The notes beneath the pieces are model-generated. The model was not told where the DNA came from, did no database searches, and saw only the letters and a list, made by a program, of their open reading frames with translations. The translations under genes and the position numbers were made by a program. This document shows, one piece after another, positions 21,748 to 32,722 of a stretch of 64,000 nucleotides of DNA. Location of the stretch: the NCBI GenBank assembly GCA_002633005.1, contig NMRA01000431.1, positions 123,733-187,732 on the forward strand, written 5' to 3'. The stretch is from Phoronis australis. Its lineage: Eukaryota; Phoronida; Phoronidae. The number at the start of each line of letters is the position of its first letter. The stretch's first letter is position 1.

Positions 21748-21856
21748 CTGAAATTGTAGACAAAATAATAGCATTAACAAGAGAGAGTAGAAGTAACTGC
21801 TAATATGCTAATGGTACATAAGCTACTTATGATATTTTTATTGTCACTCATTATAT

Positions 21857-22640
21857 ACTAGAGCAACACAAAGCGTTGAAATGAATGCACTACAGATGGT
21901 GCTTCTAGGGCTGTTCACAACGATCATTTAATAAAAAGGGGACAAATCCTTCTGAAACAAGGCAAATTCTGTGGTGTTCTTGGTAGAAACTTATTTAACA
22001 AATTTTGTGAACATCCATCAAAACACATGGTAGATATACAATCATACGCAAAAAAAATCTTGCCTACAGGGGATGCCACTTTAGTTGGATTCGTCAAATT
22101 CAACATCAGACATATTACCCTCAAATGGAACAAATATACCAAATTGGTTGATACTGAGACTAGGCAAAAAATGTGTCATAGTCTCCTCAATAGAAAATTT
22201 TGCCAAATTTCTCAAGGAACTAGGTAGGCATAAAGCCATACAAACAGAAACCTAAATTGTCACTTTGTAAATGCCTTCAGTTAAGAAAAGTATACCATAC
22301 TATACATTTGTTTGCAATATTTTCTAATACTTTTGGAAAGTTGGAAAGCTTACTAAAAATTTTGTAATCTGAAATCTTTGTTAGAATGAAAACTTTTTCA
22401 CATAAAGTCATAAAAGCTAGTAAGATGCAAAATTAATAACAATGGACACTAGGTGGCGCATAATACATAGCATTCGTCTGTAAAGGGGAAAGTGTTGTTG
22501 TATCCTATAATAGAAATACCGGTAACACAATCTACCAATTTTTTTGAAAATCTGTAAAAGAACTTGGCAGATATAGAGGCTCAGAAAACTAAAATTGTCA
22601 CTAGGGGGCACAGTGGCAGTCCGAAAATTCGCTCATTTAA
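21857..22640 (-). repeat. 453-bp-core hairpin repeat element, old reversed copy
   Basis: The reversed 3' end (CTAGAGCAACACAAAGCGTTG, with the CTCTTG end changed to CTCTAG) is at 21857. The tail segment GTCTCCTCAATAG follows, then core words ACTAGGTGGCGCA and AATTGTCACTAGGGGGCAC. The 5' hairpin is not found, so it is truncated or lost. It lies in GTF2A2 intron 1. Confidence 0.75.
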
Positions 22641-23099
22641 TCAGTCCCTCAATTAGTAACATGAAGACCTGTACTAGGCAGACGAACAAGTGTATTTCGT
22701 CATGATGTTTTAAACTTGACCATCACATCGTGAGAACTACAAAGAAAACAAAACTGTATCCCATGTGCAACACTCACCAAATAAAGAATAAATCTCACCC
22801 AACCACCTATAACAATCAAATGTAAAATACTCAACAGCTGAGGAGGTGTAGGTGTAAGAGCTGACAAGGTATGCAGTGCCATCTATTGGAGGCAGTAGAT
22901 AAATAATGTCTACGGAGGCAATAAAACTCCAACGAAATACTACAGATACACTACTTAAATTACACAAAAATGCTTCAGATGCACAATAGTATTTACATGA
23001 TGATGTGCTAATACAAAATTACATTCAACAAAAATAATACATAACTCACAGCTAAATTAAAAACTGGACAATCGCCGCACAAATGAAGAAGTTTATGTT

Positions 23100-24010
23100 A
23101 AATCAACGTTTCATCTATTCATTAGACATCATCAGGATCATATTTACAAAGGACAGCAAGTGCCAACATACAGGTCAGGTGACATCCATGAAGTGAATTG
23201 AGAGATACAGAGTAGTCAGTAGCTGGTCATCACCATAGCTGCAGGGTCACTGAGCTCTGCATGTTGTTCAGAGAATCAGTAGCATGCTGGTTCTGAATAG
23301 CCAATGGCTCTTTAATGTACAGTAATTCCTTATTAGTTTCTCTGGAGATAACACTAACTGAATTGGTTTGGTGATTGTTGCTAGCATAGTGCCTATATAT
23401 GTTGCTTTTCTCTGAGGTGTGATGTTTTTTCAGCCTGTCCAATATAGAATTCCTTACAGTTGTCACATTCAACCTTATAAACAACATTGCTCTTGTTCAA
23501 TAAAGGGATGGGTGACTTTAATTTACATAGCATGTTGGAAAGTTTCCAAAGAGGTTTGAAAACAACTATCAGCTCAACGACTGGGTCTATGCAATGAATA
23601 AGGCGAGATAATTGATGTTTCAATTTTATATTACTAGGCCTGGTGTAACCAAGAGAAAAGAAAACTTTCTTTTTCTCGGGTCCAATAACAGCTACCTTAT
23701 CTGCTTCATTCATTTTTGAAAGGAAGTGCCTTTTACAGCTATTCAGAAAATTCAGAGGTTAACCATTGGCACACAATAACTGGAAAATCTTAGAGCTCTT
23801 GCGTCACTATCAAAACTTAAATTGGTGGAACAAAATCTCCAGGCATGGTGTAACAAGCGATTGACTATACCTCTCTTGTATTGGATCAGTACAAAACTAT
23901 GAAATTTAAGATAAAGCCCAGAAAAACTGGTCTTACGATACACATATGTTAACAACGGTGTTATTCTCACGTTTAACCAAGACATCTAGAAAAGGTAAGC
24001 ACGACTCCTG
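23100..24010 (-). pseudogene. Decayed Penelope-like retroelement, 3' part
   Basis: In order on the minus strand: an RT-region motif LPFLDVLVKRENNTVVN (about 24001-23950), a frame change, TYVYRKTSFSGLYL with SFVLIQYKRGIVNRLLHHA (RT thumb), and a GIY-YIG endonuclease segment NVVYKVECDNCKEFYIGQ (about 23480-23430). The C-terminal region follows, with ISRETNKELLYIKEPLAIQ. The 3' part ends with CTGATGA, stem GTCTA/TAGAT and GAAAC at 23135-23108, a hammerhead-ribozyme-like core. At least two frameshifts make it inactive. It lies in GTF2A2 intron 1. Confidence 0.85.
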
Positions 24011-24477
24011 CTCAGATTCACTGGTGAAGTTGATGGACAGATGCATATTGTTCACAGCTAATTGTACTGAACTTCAGCGAGAAGTCACAAGGTTCAGTAA
24101 AAGGCTTTCATAGGGAATAATTACTCTTCTCGGTTAGTCATTCATGTGATTATGGACGGCACACTGGAGTAAATGCTTGTATTGTTATGGTTTAAATTTT
24201 TTTTTATGAAATTGCTTGTAATATAATGACAGTAAAGTTACCATGTCCATGACAGTCTCCTCTAAATGGACACTGCATGCATGTCAATTCCAGATCAATA
24301 GCAGACCTTATGAGCAGTGAACACTCAGAGTAGTGACTCGGTGGAGTAGTGAACCCTCAGAGAAGTGAATCCTCCGAGTAGTGAACCCTCCGGCAGTCAC
24401 ATACTAGTAAAGCAGTCCCTGCTTTAGGGTTATTCTGTGGATGAAACTAGCTCTCTAATCAATCAATGAGTAAGAAA

Positions 24478-24636
24478 GTACCACTGTCTCAACTACTCAA
24501 CTGGCCCCAGTAGTAGGGAGTGAGCAGACAGTACCACCGTCTCAACTACTCAACTGGCCCCAGTACTAGGGAGTGAGCAGACAGTACCACCGTCTCAACT
24601 ACTCAACTGGCCCCAGTACTAGGCAGTGAGTAGAGT
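24478..24636. repeat. 53-bp tandem repeat, three copies
   Basis: Unit GTACCACCGTCTCAACTACT, CAACTGGCCCCAGTACTAGGGAGTGAGCAGACA. It directly precedes the family B copy at 24660 and shares the ACAGTACCACC word with the start of the B copy at 5640, so it is probably an expanded B terminus. Confidence 0.93.
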
Positions 24637-24659
24637 CGGTTGCCATCAAATCAATGAAA

Positions 24660-24920
24660 TAGGCCTTCCATGCGCCGGAAGCTTTTCGACGAATTATGAC
24701 TCGCATTGATTAAACCATCAAAGTCACATTGCTATAACCACTTTTGCGCATAGAAGGACACCTTAGGAGGCCGCTGATGTCTTCAACTCTTCCACACTCG
24801 AACAAATACTCCCGCAAACAAACTTTTTTCGAACAGTCCTTCGTTCTTCATGACATTTCATTAGCCCAAATCGGCAACTGGCCAACACTGCTCGCGTCAG
24901 GGGGTTATGAAGCAGCTGAT
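24660..24920 (+). repeat. Dispersed repeat family B, copy in GTF2A2 intron 1
   Basis: CGGAAGCTTTTCGACGAATT, GATTAAACCATCAAAGTCAC, CTTAGGAGGCCGCTG, CTCGAACAAATACTCC, CAGTCCTTCG, GCCCAAATCGGCAACTGGCC and CTGCTCGCGTCAGG follow the order seen in the other copies. It ends ~50 bp from coding exon 1 of GTF2A2 (24974). Confidence 0.85.
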
Positions 24921-24973
24921 TTTCAAAACACAAACCACTACGCATTTTCAGGTCACAACAAAACGACACAAAC

Positions 24974-25048
24974 CTGAATAAGTTCATCTAGACTTTCTTG
25001 TAAAGTATGACCAAGAGTCGTATTTCTGTACAACTGGTAACTCGCCAT
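24974..25048 (-). CDS. GTF2A2: GTF2A2 coding exon 1 (start codon)
   Basis: The minus strand gives [19 protein letters not shown], then LDELIQ, followed by GTTTGTG, phase 0. It matches the N-terminal helix of TFIIA gamma ([12 protein letters not shown]), with one extra Ser after Ala. The ATG at 25048 is preceded by a possible acceptor (TTTCTGTACAG, then AGAAAT), which suggests that a non-coding first exon lies further right, as in vertebrate GTF2A2; I could not locate it. TFIIA gamma is an essential nuclear factor that stabilises TBP on promoter DNA. Assembled from the four exons the protein is 108 residues with no stop or frame break, so the gene looks functional. Confidence 0.98.
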
Positions 25049-25059
25049 ATTTCTCTGTA

Positions 25060-26600
25060 CAGAAACCGCACCTGCTTTACGGTTATCGTTAAAAAGCAAC
25101 TGTACTACACTGACATCTGTTATTTGCAAACAAAGTCTTAACGCAAGAAGTCGGTGACTATTTCAGTTATCATTTTTCTGAAAAGGTTAAAGGACATGTC
25201 GTAAAAGCATGTGCGCACCCAGCCTAAATGGGGTGTTCGAATTTTTGAGAATATGGACCCGGCGTTTACTTGGATTCACGGGGTACGTTCAGAGCTATGA
25301 ATTGTGCATTCGCCGAATGTTTGGTTGTATCTGCCTTTTAAGTGGACTTTCATCTCTTTTCCTACTTTTCTGGTGTTTTTGTTTCTCCGAGGCGCTTGAC
25401 AAGTATTGTATCCAGTGCAAACAACGGCGAAATACTGAGCTTTTTGAGTAAGGCCCGCTCCTAGAGTGATCAGGCATGTTGAAGTAAAGATTTCAATTCG
25501 CCCAGTTCAACCGGTTAAAAAGAAAAAACTGAATGCGACATTTTACTCTCATAAAATAGGCTTCATAATTTTCCTTAATGTGATAGAATTCCAATTGCGC
25601 TATCGGCAGCAATGGGTAGCCCGACTATCATATATGCGCCATTTTCTCAGTAGTAATTCACAATGTTTAGGGCATTTGGCATACTAAACTAGGAAGCGTT
25701 TTCTCGAGTCGCTGATGTCTGCGATGTTCTTGTAGGGGTAACGAGAATAGAATCCTGTCACAGTAAGGAATCATGAGACCGATTAATGATAGTCAGAAAA
25801 AGACTAATAATTTTGATTTTTGTGTTTTAGACAGGTGAGGGTGAAATTCATGAATGTTAGGACTGTGTCATTATTAATTATACCTCCAGCAATTAGGACT
25901 GTGTCATTATTAACTATACCTCCAGCAATTGCGAACTACAGTAGTTCTCCTAACAATGATTTTCCCGCAGTTATTTCTGCATTCAAACGCAGGACTGTAT
26001 TCAACGAGTTACCTACGATCAATATAAGTCAAGAAACAGGTCCGACTACGTCACTTCCCGTTAAGTTACATACTTAATGATTGCCTGGACACTTGCTTAA
26101 TTAATGCTGAAATACAACTCCAAGGTAACCGTAAATCTGTGAATTTTAGTTAATGAATTTAAAAATTGCCGGGACTGATTTGCTGACAATCAATTACCAA
26201 AGGTAGCCTGGCTGATTCATTACATGACTGTGGAAGTTTTAGGCGGTTAAAAATGCTATGTCTCATTAAAACCGTGAATATTTTTTAAAAAATAGTAGCA
26301 AACGCCACCGTGTGACTTCTTGGAAAACTGTGTATACAAGTATAATCAGGAAAGGAAACAATTTGTAAATATAATGCGCTTTAAAAACTACCACAACTGA
26401 TTCACTTAAAAACAGCTGTAAACATATAAAAACCCCTAGTAATTCCTGGTATTATGCAATCGTTATTTGATAGTGAAATGAACAAATAATAAAAACTGTG
26501 CCATATTTTATCAGGGTAACGATGACATATTACCATACTAGTTTACATAAAAATAGTCTCGAAAAACGAGATTTTCATGAGATTGTAATGGTAACTGGTT
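25060..26600. other. Region upstream of GTF2A2, no second gene recognised
   Basis: It probably holds the GTF2A2 promoter and untranslated first exon, which I could not place. Contents are a reversed copy of repeat G (25497-25570) and a 36-bp direct duplication (AGGACTGTGTCATTATTAA.., 25859-25930). The open frames here (80 and 85 residues) have no recognisable protein. Confidence 0.4.
25497..25570 (-). repeat. Dispersed repeat G, reversed copy
   Basis: Minus strand: CCTATTTTATGAGAGTAAAA, TTCAGTTTTTTC, TTTTTAACCGGTTGAAC. It parallels CCCATTTTATGAGTGTAAAA, TTCTGTTTCG, TTTTTAACCAGTTAACG at 27186-27245. Confidence 0.65.
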
Positions 26601-26638
26601 CTCGGATGGATTCCGGGACACCAAGAGACCCGCCTCCC

Positions 26639-26776
26639 GTTCAGTAATTCTATCACCTCGGTAAAAAGCAAGACTTCGAGAGATTACGCGAGACATTGAC
26701 GTGTATTTTGAATGAGAATGCGTGACTTTGATTAGATTTTAGCTAGGTCCTAGCGTAGGTCCTAGCGTTACTGAAC
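26639..26776 (+). repeat. MITE-like family C, copy 2
   Basis: It starts GTTCAGTAATTCTATCACCT and ends AGGTCCTAGCGTTACTGAAC, an imperfect 20-bp terminal inverted repeat. AGGTCCTAGCGT is duplicated just inside the right end. It matches the minus strand of 319-457 almost base for base in the core, at 138 against 139 bp. Confidence 0.75.
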
Positions 26777-27174
26777 TCACGCCCGGGGTTGTTTGTAGGC
26801 CTAAACTGGTACTTCATTTGCATATTCACAATTTAATGAGACATAATATCTTTAAACCCGTTTATTGTTGACGAGTTCAATATTCAGCGCTGCAACGCAA
26901 TATCTGTCAAATGTAACCATTGATATCTTTGTAATTCAAGATGCACATCACCTTTGCTTTAACTGCCAATGTCGAATTCTTAACCGAAGCGCTTTGGGGG
27001 TCAAAAACATTACCACGCTCTCCCGCGAACTCAAGTCACAGCGAATGCCTAAATGTGCCATTTTCGAATTCACCATTCTAGTGTTGTCCAATCCCAGTAA
27101 ATTCAGAACCATTTTCTTGAGTCGTTGATCGTTTCAATGTTGTTTTTGTTGATAGGTGGAATCCTATCACGTGA

Positions 27175-27245
27175 TGGAATATTATAAGACCCATTTTATG
27201 AGTGTAAAAACCTTAATTCTGTTTCGTTTTTAACCAGTTAACGAA
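27175..27245 (+). repeat. Dispersed repeat G, forward copy
   Basis: TATTATAAGACCCATTTTAT, GAGTGTAAAAACC, TTCTGTTTCGTTTTTAACCAG. Related to 14938-15003 and to the reverse of 25497-25570; full borders unknown. Confidence 0.6.
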
Positions 27246-27339
27246 GACTAAATGCAGATTTTACATTCATAAGGTTAATAGGTCAACTTTTAGTCCCTTT
27301 TTCTATTTCTCTTTGCCACACTTCATTTACGACGAGATT

Positions 27340-27600
27340 TCTTTAAGGACTCCAGAAAAATTACAAACTTGTCCAACTTAGCAGGAGCAACATATAACTC
27401 AGAAATGGCTGATCGGATTCATGCATATGAAAGTTTAGACACTACTCCAAAACGCTTTCGAATTTTGTACGAGGGGTTACCAAAATATAGGACTTTTAAT
27501 ATTCTTTTGAAAAATCGAAAGTTGCATAAAACGAAAACCAAATGATAATCTAGAGAACTGTGATAGCGTTTTTCAGATTTTAACTTGAACATTTCTAGTC
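27340..27600 (+). repeat. Dispersed repeat family D, copy 1
   Basis: Shared ordered words: CTCAGAAATGGCTGATCGGATTC, ATATGAAAGTTT, AAAACGCTTTCGAATTTTG, ACGAGGGGTTACCAAAATATAG, AAGTTGCATAAAACGAAAA and AATGATAATCTAGAGAACTG. The same series occurs at 28550-28815 and at 47540-47800, and its first part at the left shoulder of the long palindrome. Confidence 0.75.
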
Positions 27601-28341
27601 AACAAGATCGGGCGTGTTTTTGATAAAGTAGTTTCGCTGTCAATGTGCCTTCTAGATCTTACTCAAAAGTCATGGTCACTTGACTCAAGGTACACTCAAA
27701 GCAAATGATATCAAAACATGATCAAATTTTTTATATAAATGCTTAAGACGAAATCATAAAAATGCCATTATATCAAGCAACTTGGTGTTTTTTCAGGACA
27801 ATCACGAATTTCCTATTTGATATAACTCCTCATGCACAAATGGGACATTTTAAAAACTAACAGATGGTATTACATAAAACGTAACCTAAAGTTTATATGA
27901 CTCCCATGTCATTTCTGATGTTCCGAATAGAGCCAAATTTGGACATTTTTCTAGGATACTAAATACCTTAAACCAGAGCCTTATTTTGCTCATTTCAGTT
28001 GCTCACTAAACTTGCCTAACGCGCACTCACTTTCAATATTTTTTGGCCTTTTCTTTTTTTTTCCAGTATACTTATTGACAGTTTTGATAACGTAACAAAG
28101 GTCAATCGTGCAATCAAGTATAGCCTACTGGCGATATGTAAATGTCGATCAAGCTAGTACTAGCAGCCAATTTGGGCGCGGAAAATGGAACAAAAAGATC
28201 GTCCTCCATTTAGACCCAAACATTCGTTGCTAACGAAAGCAGAAAGGCGGTTTTTGGATGACCTTAGAGCATTTACAATTCATATCAACGATTTAGGGAG
28301 TACGAACACTGAGAGGAGCTTGCAGGATATAAAACCACGTA

Positions 28342-28535
28342 GTAGACCTCGCGATCATCTGCATTCAGGCCCGGGAATACATGTCACAACTAACCAGTCA
28401 ACAGTGTTAGACCTCGCGATCATCTGCATTCACGGATACACGTCACGTGACTAATCAGTCAACAGTGGTAGACCACACGATCATCCGCATTTACGCCCAG
28501 GAATACACGTCACGTGACTAACCAGTCAATAGTGA
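28342..28535. repeat. ~63-bp tandem repeat, three copies
   Basis: Units begin GTAGACCTCGCGATCATCTG and end ACTAACCAGTCAACAGTG. Copies two and three carry ACGTCACGTGACTAA, containing the palindrome GTCACGTGAC. Confidence 0.88.
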
Positions 28536-28549
28536 AGTAAATTCCCCTT

Positions 28550-28815
28550 AAGTCTAAGGACCCTAGAAAAATTTCCAAATAAGGCTAACTTCGGAACATT
28601 ATTTCTCAAAAGCAGCTGATCGGATTCCTATGAAAGTTTTAAATGTCGTGCTTTATGTACTGTTGACTAAAACGCTATTACGAATTTTTTAAATGTTCCA
28701 CTTTTCCATGAGAGGTTATCAAAATATAGCAGTACAACTTTCATGAACATAATCTAACGAAAACGAAATGATAATCTAGAAAACTATAGGCAGTTTTGAG
28801 ATTTCAATTGTAGAT
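28550..28815 (+). repeat. Dispersed repeat family D, copy 2
   Basis: AGCAGCTGATCGGATTCCTATG, GTGCTTTATG, AAAACGCTATTACGAATTTT, GTTCCACTTTTCCATGAG, GTTATCAAAATATAG and AATGATAATCTAGAAAACT follow the order of the copy at 27340. This copy shares TGCTTTATG and GTTCCACTTTT with the 47.6-kb copy. Confidence 0.75.
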
Positions 28816-28929
28816 TTTTTTCTAAAAAGACATGTTTTTAATAAGTTTATTTGCATAAAATGTAATTAACAATGAAATACAGTAGAAAAGAAAACAAACA
28901 AAAACACATTCACTCTCACATTCACACAT

Positions 28930-29400
28930 TCCAGCTCTGCTTGAATTTATACTGAATGTTTAAGGGTTTCAAAAAATACCAGCAAGTCAGGGGGTAATTC
29001 TCTAGATTTCATACTTTTCCGTGTCTTGACAGTGTCAAATAAAATTCGGTGAAATCTCTGAAGTATAGGAATACATGAAGACTTCGAACAAGTATATATA
29101 AAGTACTGAGCTAACGTTAATATGTGATTAATTTCGTAGCCATGATTTCCAAAGTATGGAAATAGCAAAACAAAATTTTCAGCCCGTAACAGGTTATCTC
29201 CAACGACGTTTGAAGTCCAAGTTTGTAATTTATTTCAAAAAGAAAGTACATGCTCACATTCCAAAAACAAGTGATTAAAAGTTTCTACGAGTCCACAAAA
29301 TAAACACTTGTTTTGGACTATTTTCATTTTCTTTAAAAATATTTCGTGTAAACTTTTTTATGAATGTGATAATGGTAACGAGACCAAATTATAGTCAGAT
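28930..29400 (-). pseudogene. LINE-type reverse transcriptase C-terminal remnant
   Basis: The minus strand contains a zinc-knuckle-like KCLFCGLVETFNHLFLECEH, one in-frame stop, NKLQTWTSNVVGDN, and then LLFPYFGNHGYEINHILTLA, QYFIYTCSK. The layout (cysteine/histidine knuckle, hydrophobic linker, NHILxLAQYFIYxCK) is that seen after the RT domain in many LINE ORF2 proteins. RT catalytic motifs are absent, so only the 3' end remains. The clade is not determined. Confidence 0.65.
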
Positions 29401-30954
29401 TGATAAAGAGTCACAAATCAAATTCTACGGAAATATCCACTTATTGAGTTAAAGTCTATAGTTCGGTAGACATTTGACTAAAGAAACAGACTGCTCATAA
29501 CCCTCCTACATTGACAACTTTTCACGGATGTTTTCTTTTAAACCAACAATAAAATATGTGGAACTCATCGGCGCACGTGGCCTCAATGACACCTAAGATT
29601 CGTTTTAGGCATTTTCTTATTTCCAACCGTTCATGCCAATAGTAACTACGAAAAACTTTGAACTGTCTTGTCGCGTGAAGACAGTTTTTCTTCATCTACA
29701 TTTCTGCTATGGAATACCTTAACGGCATACCTAATCGTGTCACTGAACACTGAGTTTATTGCAAAACTATAAGTAACAACCACTGTACCTAGCTATGTGA
29801 ATCGACCTGATATCTAAATGAAGTTTAGTTGATGTCAATTGGTTAGTTATTTATGAAAAGATTCAAAGATTTGGAATCGCAGATACACCGCTGACTGTAA
29901 CAGTTAACCTCCGCCTCCTCTCCAGGACACTATGATTGTGTGGTTCCATATGCGGTAACAGTTTCAGTGAAATGTCTTCGGGAACACCTGGGCTGCATAG
30001 ACGCAAGCATTTCATGAGTATAGGCCCTCTAATCACTGGCTTCGCTTGTAATGCATTGCGATATTTTATGAATCAAGTCTTTTGTGATTTTGCGTTTTCG
30101 CGAGTTTCATAGGTCTCCGGAACGCTGGGCTGCTGTTGTACTGCGACTGTAGAGAATTAAACCATATTTGCTTGCGAGACTTCACAACAGTAAATATGGT
30201 GGGCGTGGCATAACAGCTTTTGACGGAATTATCCATTCGTCCAGTCAGCATCAGGAAAATACAATTTATTATAACTGACCAATCATAGCTTCAGTTATTA
30301 TTCATGAGGTTACACAACAACTAAGAAAGAAAATAATTTTATCCTTATTTGAGGTACTGAATGGATACGGTGTTTACTTGAAAATGACGAATATGATGAA
30401 TATTCTTAACAGAGTATAAAAATTGTGAATCCAGTCAGTTTGAAGTGGCAATTAGTGGTCAAAGATAGTAATAATAATCATAATTATAATGATTAAGATA
30501 ATAATTTTCAGCTTAGGAAAAATCTCAGACAGGAGCTATGTGAAAAATTCAATAGAGGCTGATGACACTAGAGCAACTGATTCTACACCCCAACTTTTCA
30601 AAAGGATACCAGCTCCAAAATCTGAACTTAACATCGCACATGCGCATTCTTAGAACCTTATCCTTTGTACTAGAAACAATATGTTTTTTGATATATTTAC
30701 TCCGTTTTTTTGTATTTACAGGCACAACACTCAAGATTCATAAAAGAGCTGGTGGGTGTCTCTCCTTTGTTAACAGGATACTTTTATGTCTTTTATACAT
30801 TGTAGTACTTTTAAAAAGTGTTTTAACACCTTAAAAGGTGCTTATTTAGGATTAACAAATCACTCTTTATTATATTTTACTTTGAAGTTTAGAATTTTTG
30901 ACCTTCCGAAGCCGTGAACATTCATTTTAACGGATAAGCCGACCTTCTGTTATA
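29401..30954. other. Intergenic stretch, nothing identified
   Basis: Possible further decayed LINE sequence lies near 29400-29700. A 90-residue hydrophobic open frame at 30562-30834 has no recognisable family. AT-rich ATAATAAT runs lie near 30465-30510. Confidence 0.35.
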
Positions 30955-31010
30955 CAGGGGCGTAGGAAACGGGGGGCCGGGGGGGGGGGGGGNGGGGGGG
31001 GGGGGGGGGC
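30955..31010. repeat. CAGGGGCGTAGGAAAC terminus with long poly-G run and one N
   Basis: CAGGGGCGTAGGAAAC followed by G-rich sequence is the usual look of a hAT-type MITE end. Here a run of about 30 G is interrupted by N at 30993, an unresolved base in the assembly. I did not find the matching CCTACGCCCCTG end, so the element is truncated or mis-assembled. Confidence 0.55.
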
Positions 31011-32280
31011 ACTGGCCCTCCAAAAATTTTCAAGCGTCTGGGTTAAACCGTGGCAACCGACATAGGCGTGACGCTGGGGACAGTTGAGAAAAGAAAGACT
31101 GCGAAATACGGATAAGAGAGAAATTCAAGAGAACATTTAACAACTCTGCATCAGTGCATGGTTTACCCTTTGAGGACCCTGGCCAGGACATTGTCGTTAG
31201 GGTCCCCGCTTTTGCAGCACAGGTCGTCTAAACGCACTGGAAAACGTGCACGAAATCAGTCACACATATATTTCAAAAAATCGAGAAAATTTGTGAAGCC
31301 AAGCTTTTGTGGAGCGTACTAATTTACTGGATTTTTAAATTCAATAAATCAATTTTGCGAATGGAAAACTATAATTTTCCAGATGCCACTTTCTGTCAAC
31401 GGATAACGGAGACAAATTTCGCTTTATTTTTTCTCGAAACAGTATATTACTTTAGAAAAATTGATAACCTGACAGATAACATCAATTGGTGGGAATTTTC
31501 TGATATTTGAAAATATAGATATTTTCAGATTCAGAGGCCCGCTCTTATTTGAGGCTATTGATGACACTCAAATGGCCACCCTTTTTGTGTTTTTATTGAC
31601 AAATTTTTAAGGTTCCCGCTCACGGAGAGAGGACCCAATGTTTTAATCGATTACCTCTATTTTCCTGTTTTTTGTGAAATCGTGCAACCGGCTTTCATGT
31701 TGAAGGAGGTGATTCCCTGCATCGTTCACTCTTTTTCCACGCTTAATGATGTTTAGCCTTTCATCTTAAGGTGTCCCATTTCAGACGGTACCCTCTCTCG
31801 GGGGAGCAGTTCGGGGGAAATGTCCTTTTGTCTATAATCTATCTCTATAATCCGATCCCCAAATAGTAAAGTACACTTAGACGATTTTTGCATACAAAAA
31901 ACCACTCTCAAAGACAATGATGAAATTCAGACGCACAAACCGTAGATCGAAAAAACGTTTTAAAAATGCTTATATAAATGAAATTAAACTCATTGCTTGG
32001 AAAGGTTGTCTTTGCACATCCTTGGTGTTTTTAGCTTCCAGTATTATTGAGCAATGAATTTTTGTTCTTCATAACTGAATTGATTGCTTGTCCTGATTCT
32101 CGTGCACGTCATGACTGACGTACCCAAGTTAAAACGATGTAACTCTGCAGTAGGCCCGGCGCGCAGAATCTCAGTAATCCACGGGAACTGAATTCGTACT
32201 CCATGCGTTTAGGAATTGTGTACATTTTTGGGACACACTATCCTTTTCCCCATTACCGGTCGTGCTTCAACTAGGGATGT
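31011..32280. other. Intergenic stretch, nothing identified
   Basis: No recognisable protein or repeat in either strand. A 67-residue open frame (31307-31510) looks random. Confidence 0.35.
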
Positions 32281-32681
32281 CAGTGGCGGATCTAGGATAC
32301 CATAAGAGGGGCAACATGTTGCCTCGGAGAATTGGGCAAAGCGCAATTGCATTTGCATAGGCGGCCTAAAAGTTGCGGGGTTTGGGGATGTGGACCTTCT
32401 GTTCAGAAAATCTATCGGTGAAGTAAAAAAACGGGGTCACGGTTCCGCCGCGGTCTGGGGACTGAGCCCCCCTCATCCGCTACCGGTTCTAGTTATTGAC
32501 CTTTATATATCCTCACGCTTCACGCTATTGCTGTTTCATTTTGCTTGCGGCAGCCAAGGGGGCAGAGTATTAGCCATGGTTTTACCCGTCTGAGAAATTC
32601 GCAACCCCGAACTGCCAAATGAAATCTGGGAGAACTTTAGGGGATGCCATGGCCTCTTGACCACCCTTAAATCCGCCACTG
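32281..32681. mobile_element. hAT-type MITE (401 bp)
   Basis: It starts CAGTGGCGGATCTAGGATAC and ends AAATCCGCCACTG, an inverted terminal pair typical of widespread metazoan hAT MITEs. No clear 8-bp target duplication is seen (AGGGATGT against TGCTCCCC), so the flanks have changed or one end is not original. It is related to 47816-48026. Confidence 0.75.
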
Positions 32682-32722
32682 TGCTCCCCACTTAGGGCGG
32701 ACGTGGGAGATTCGGTACAAAT

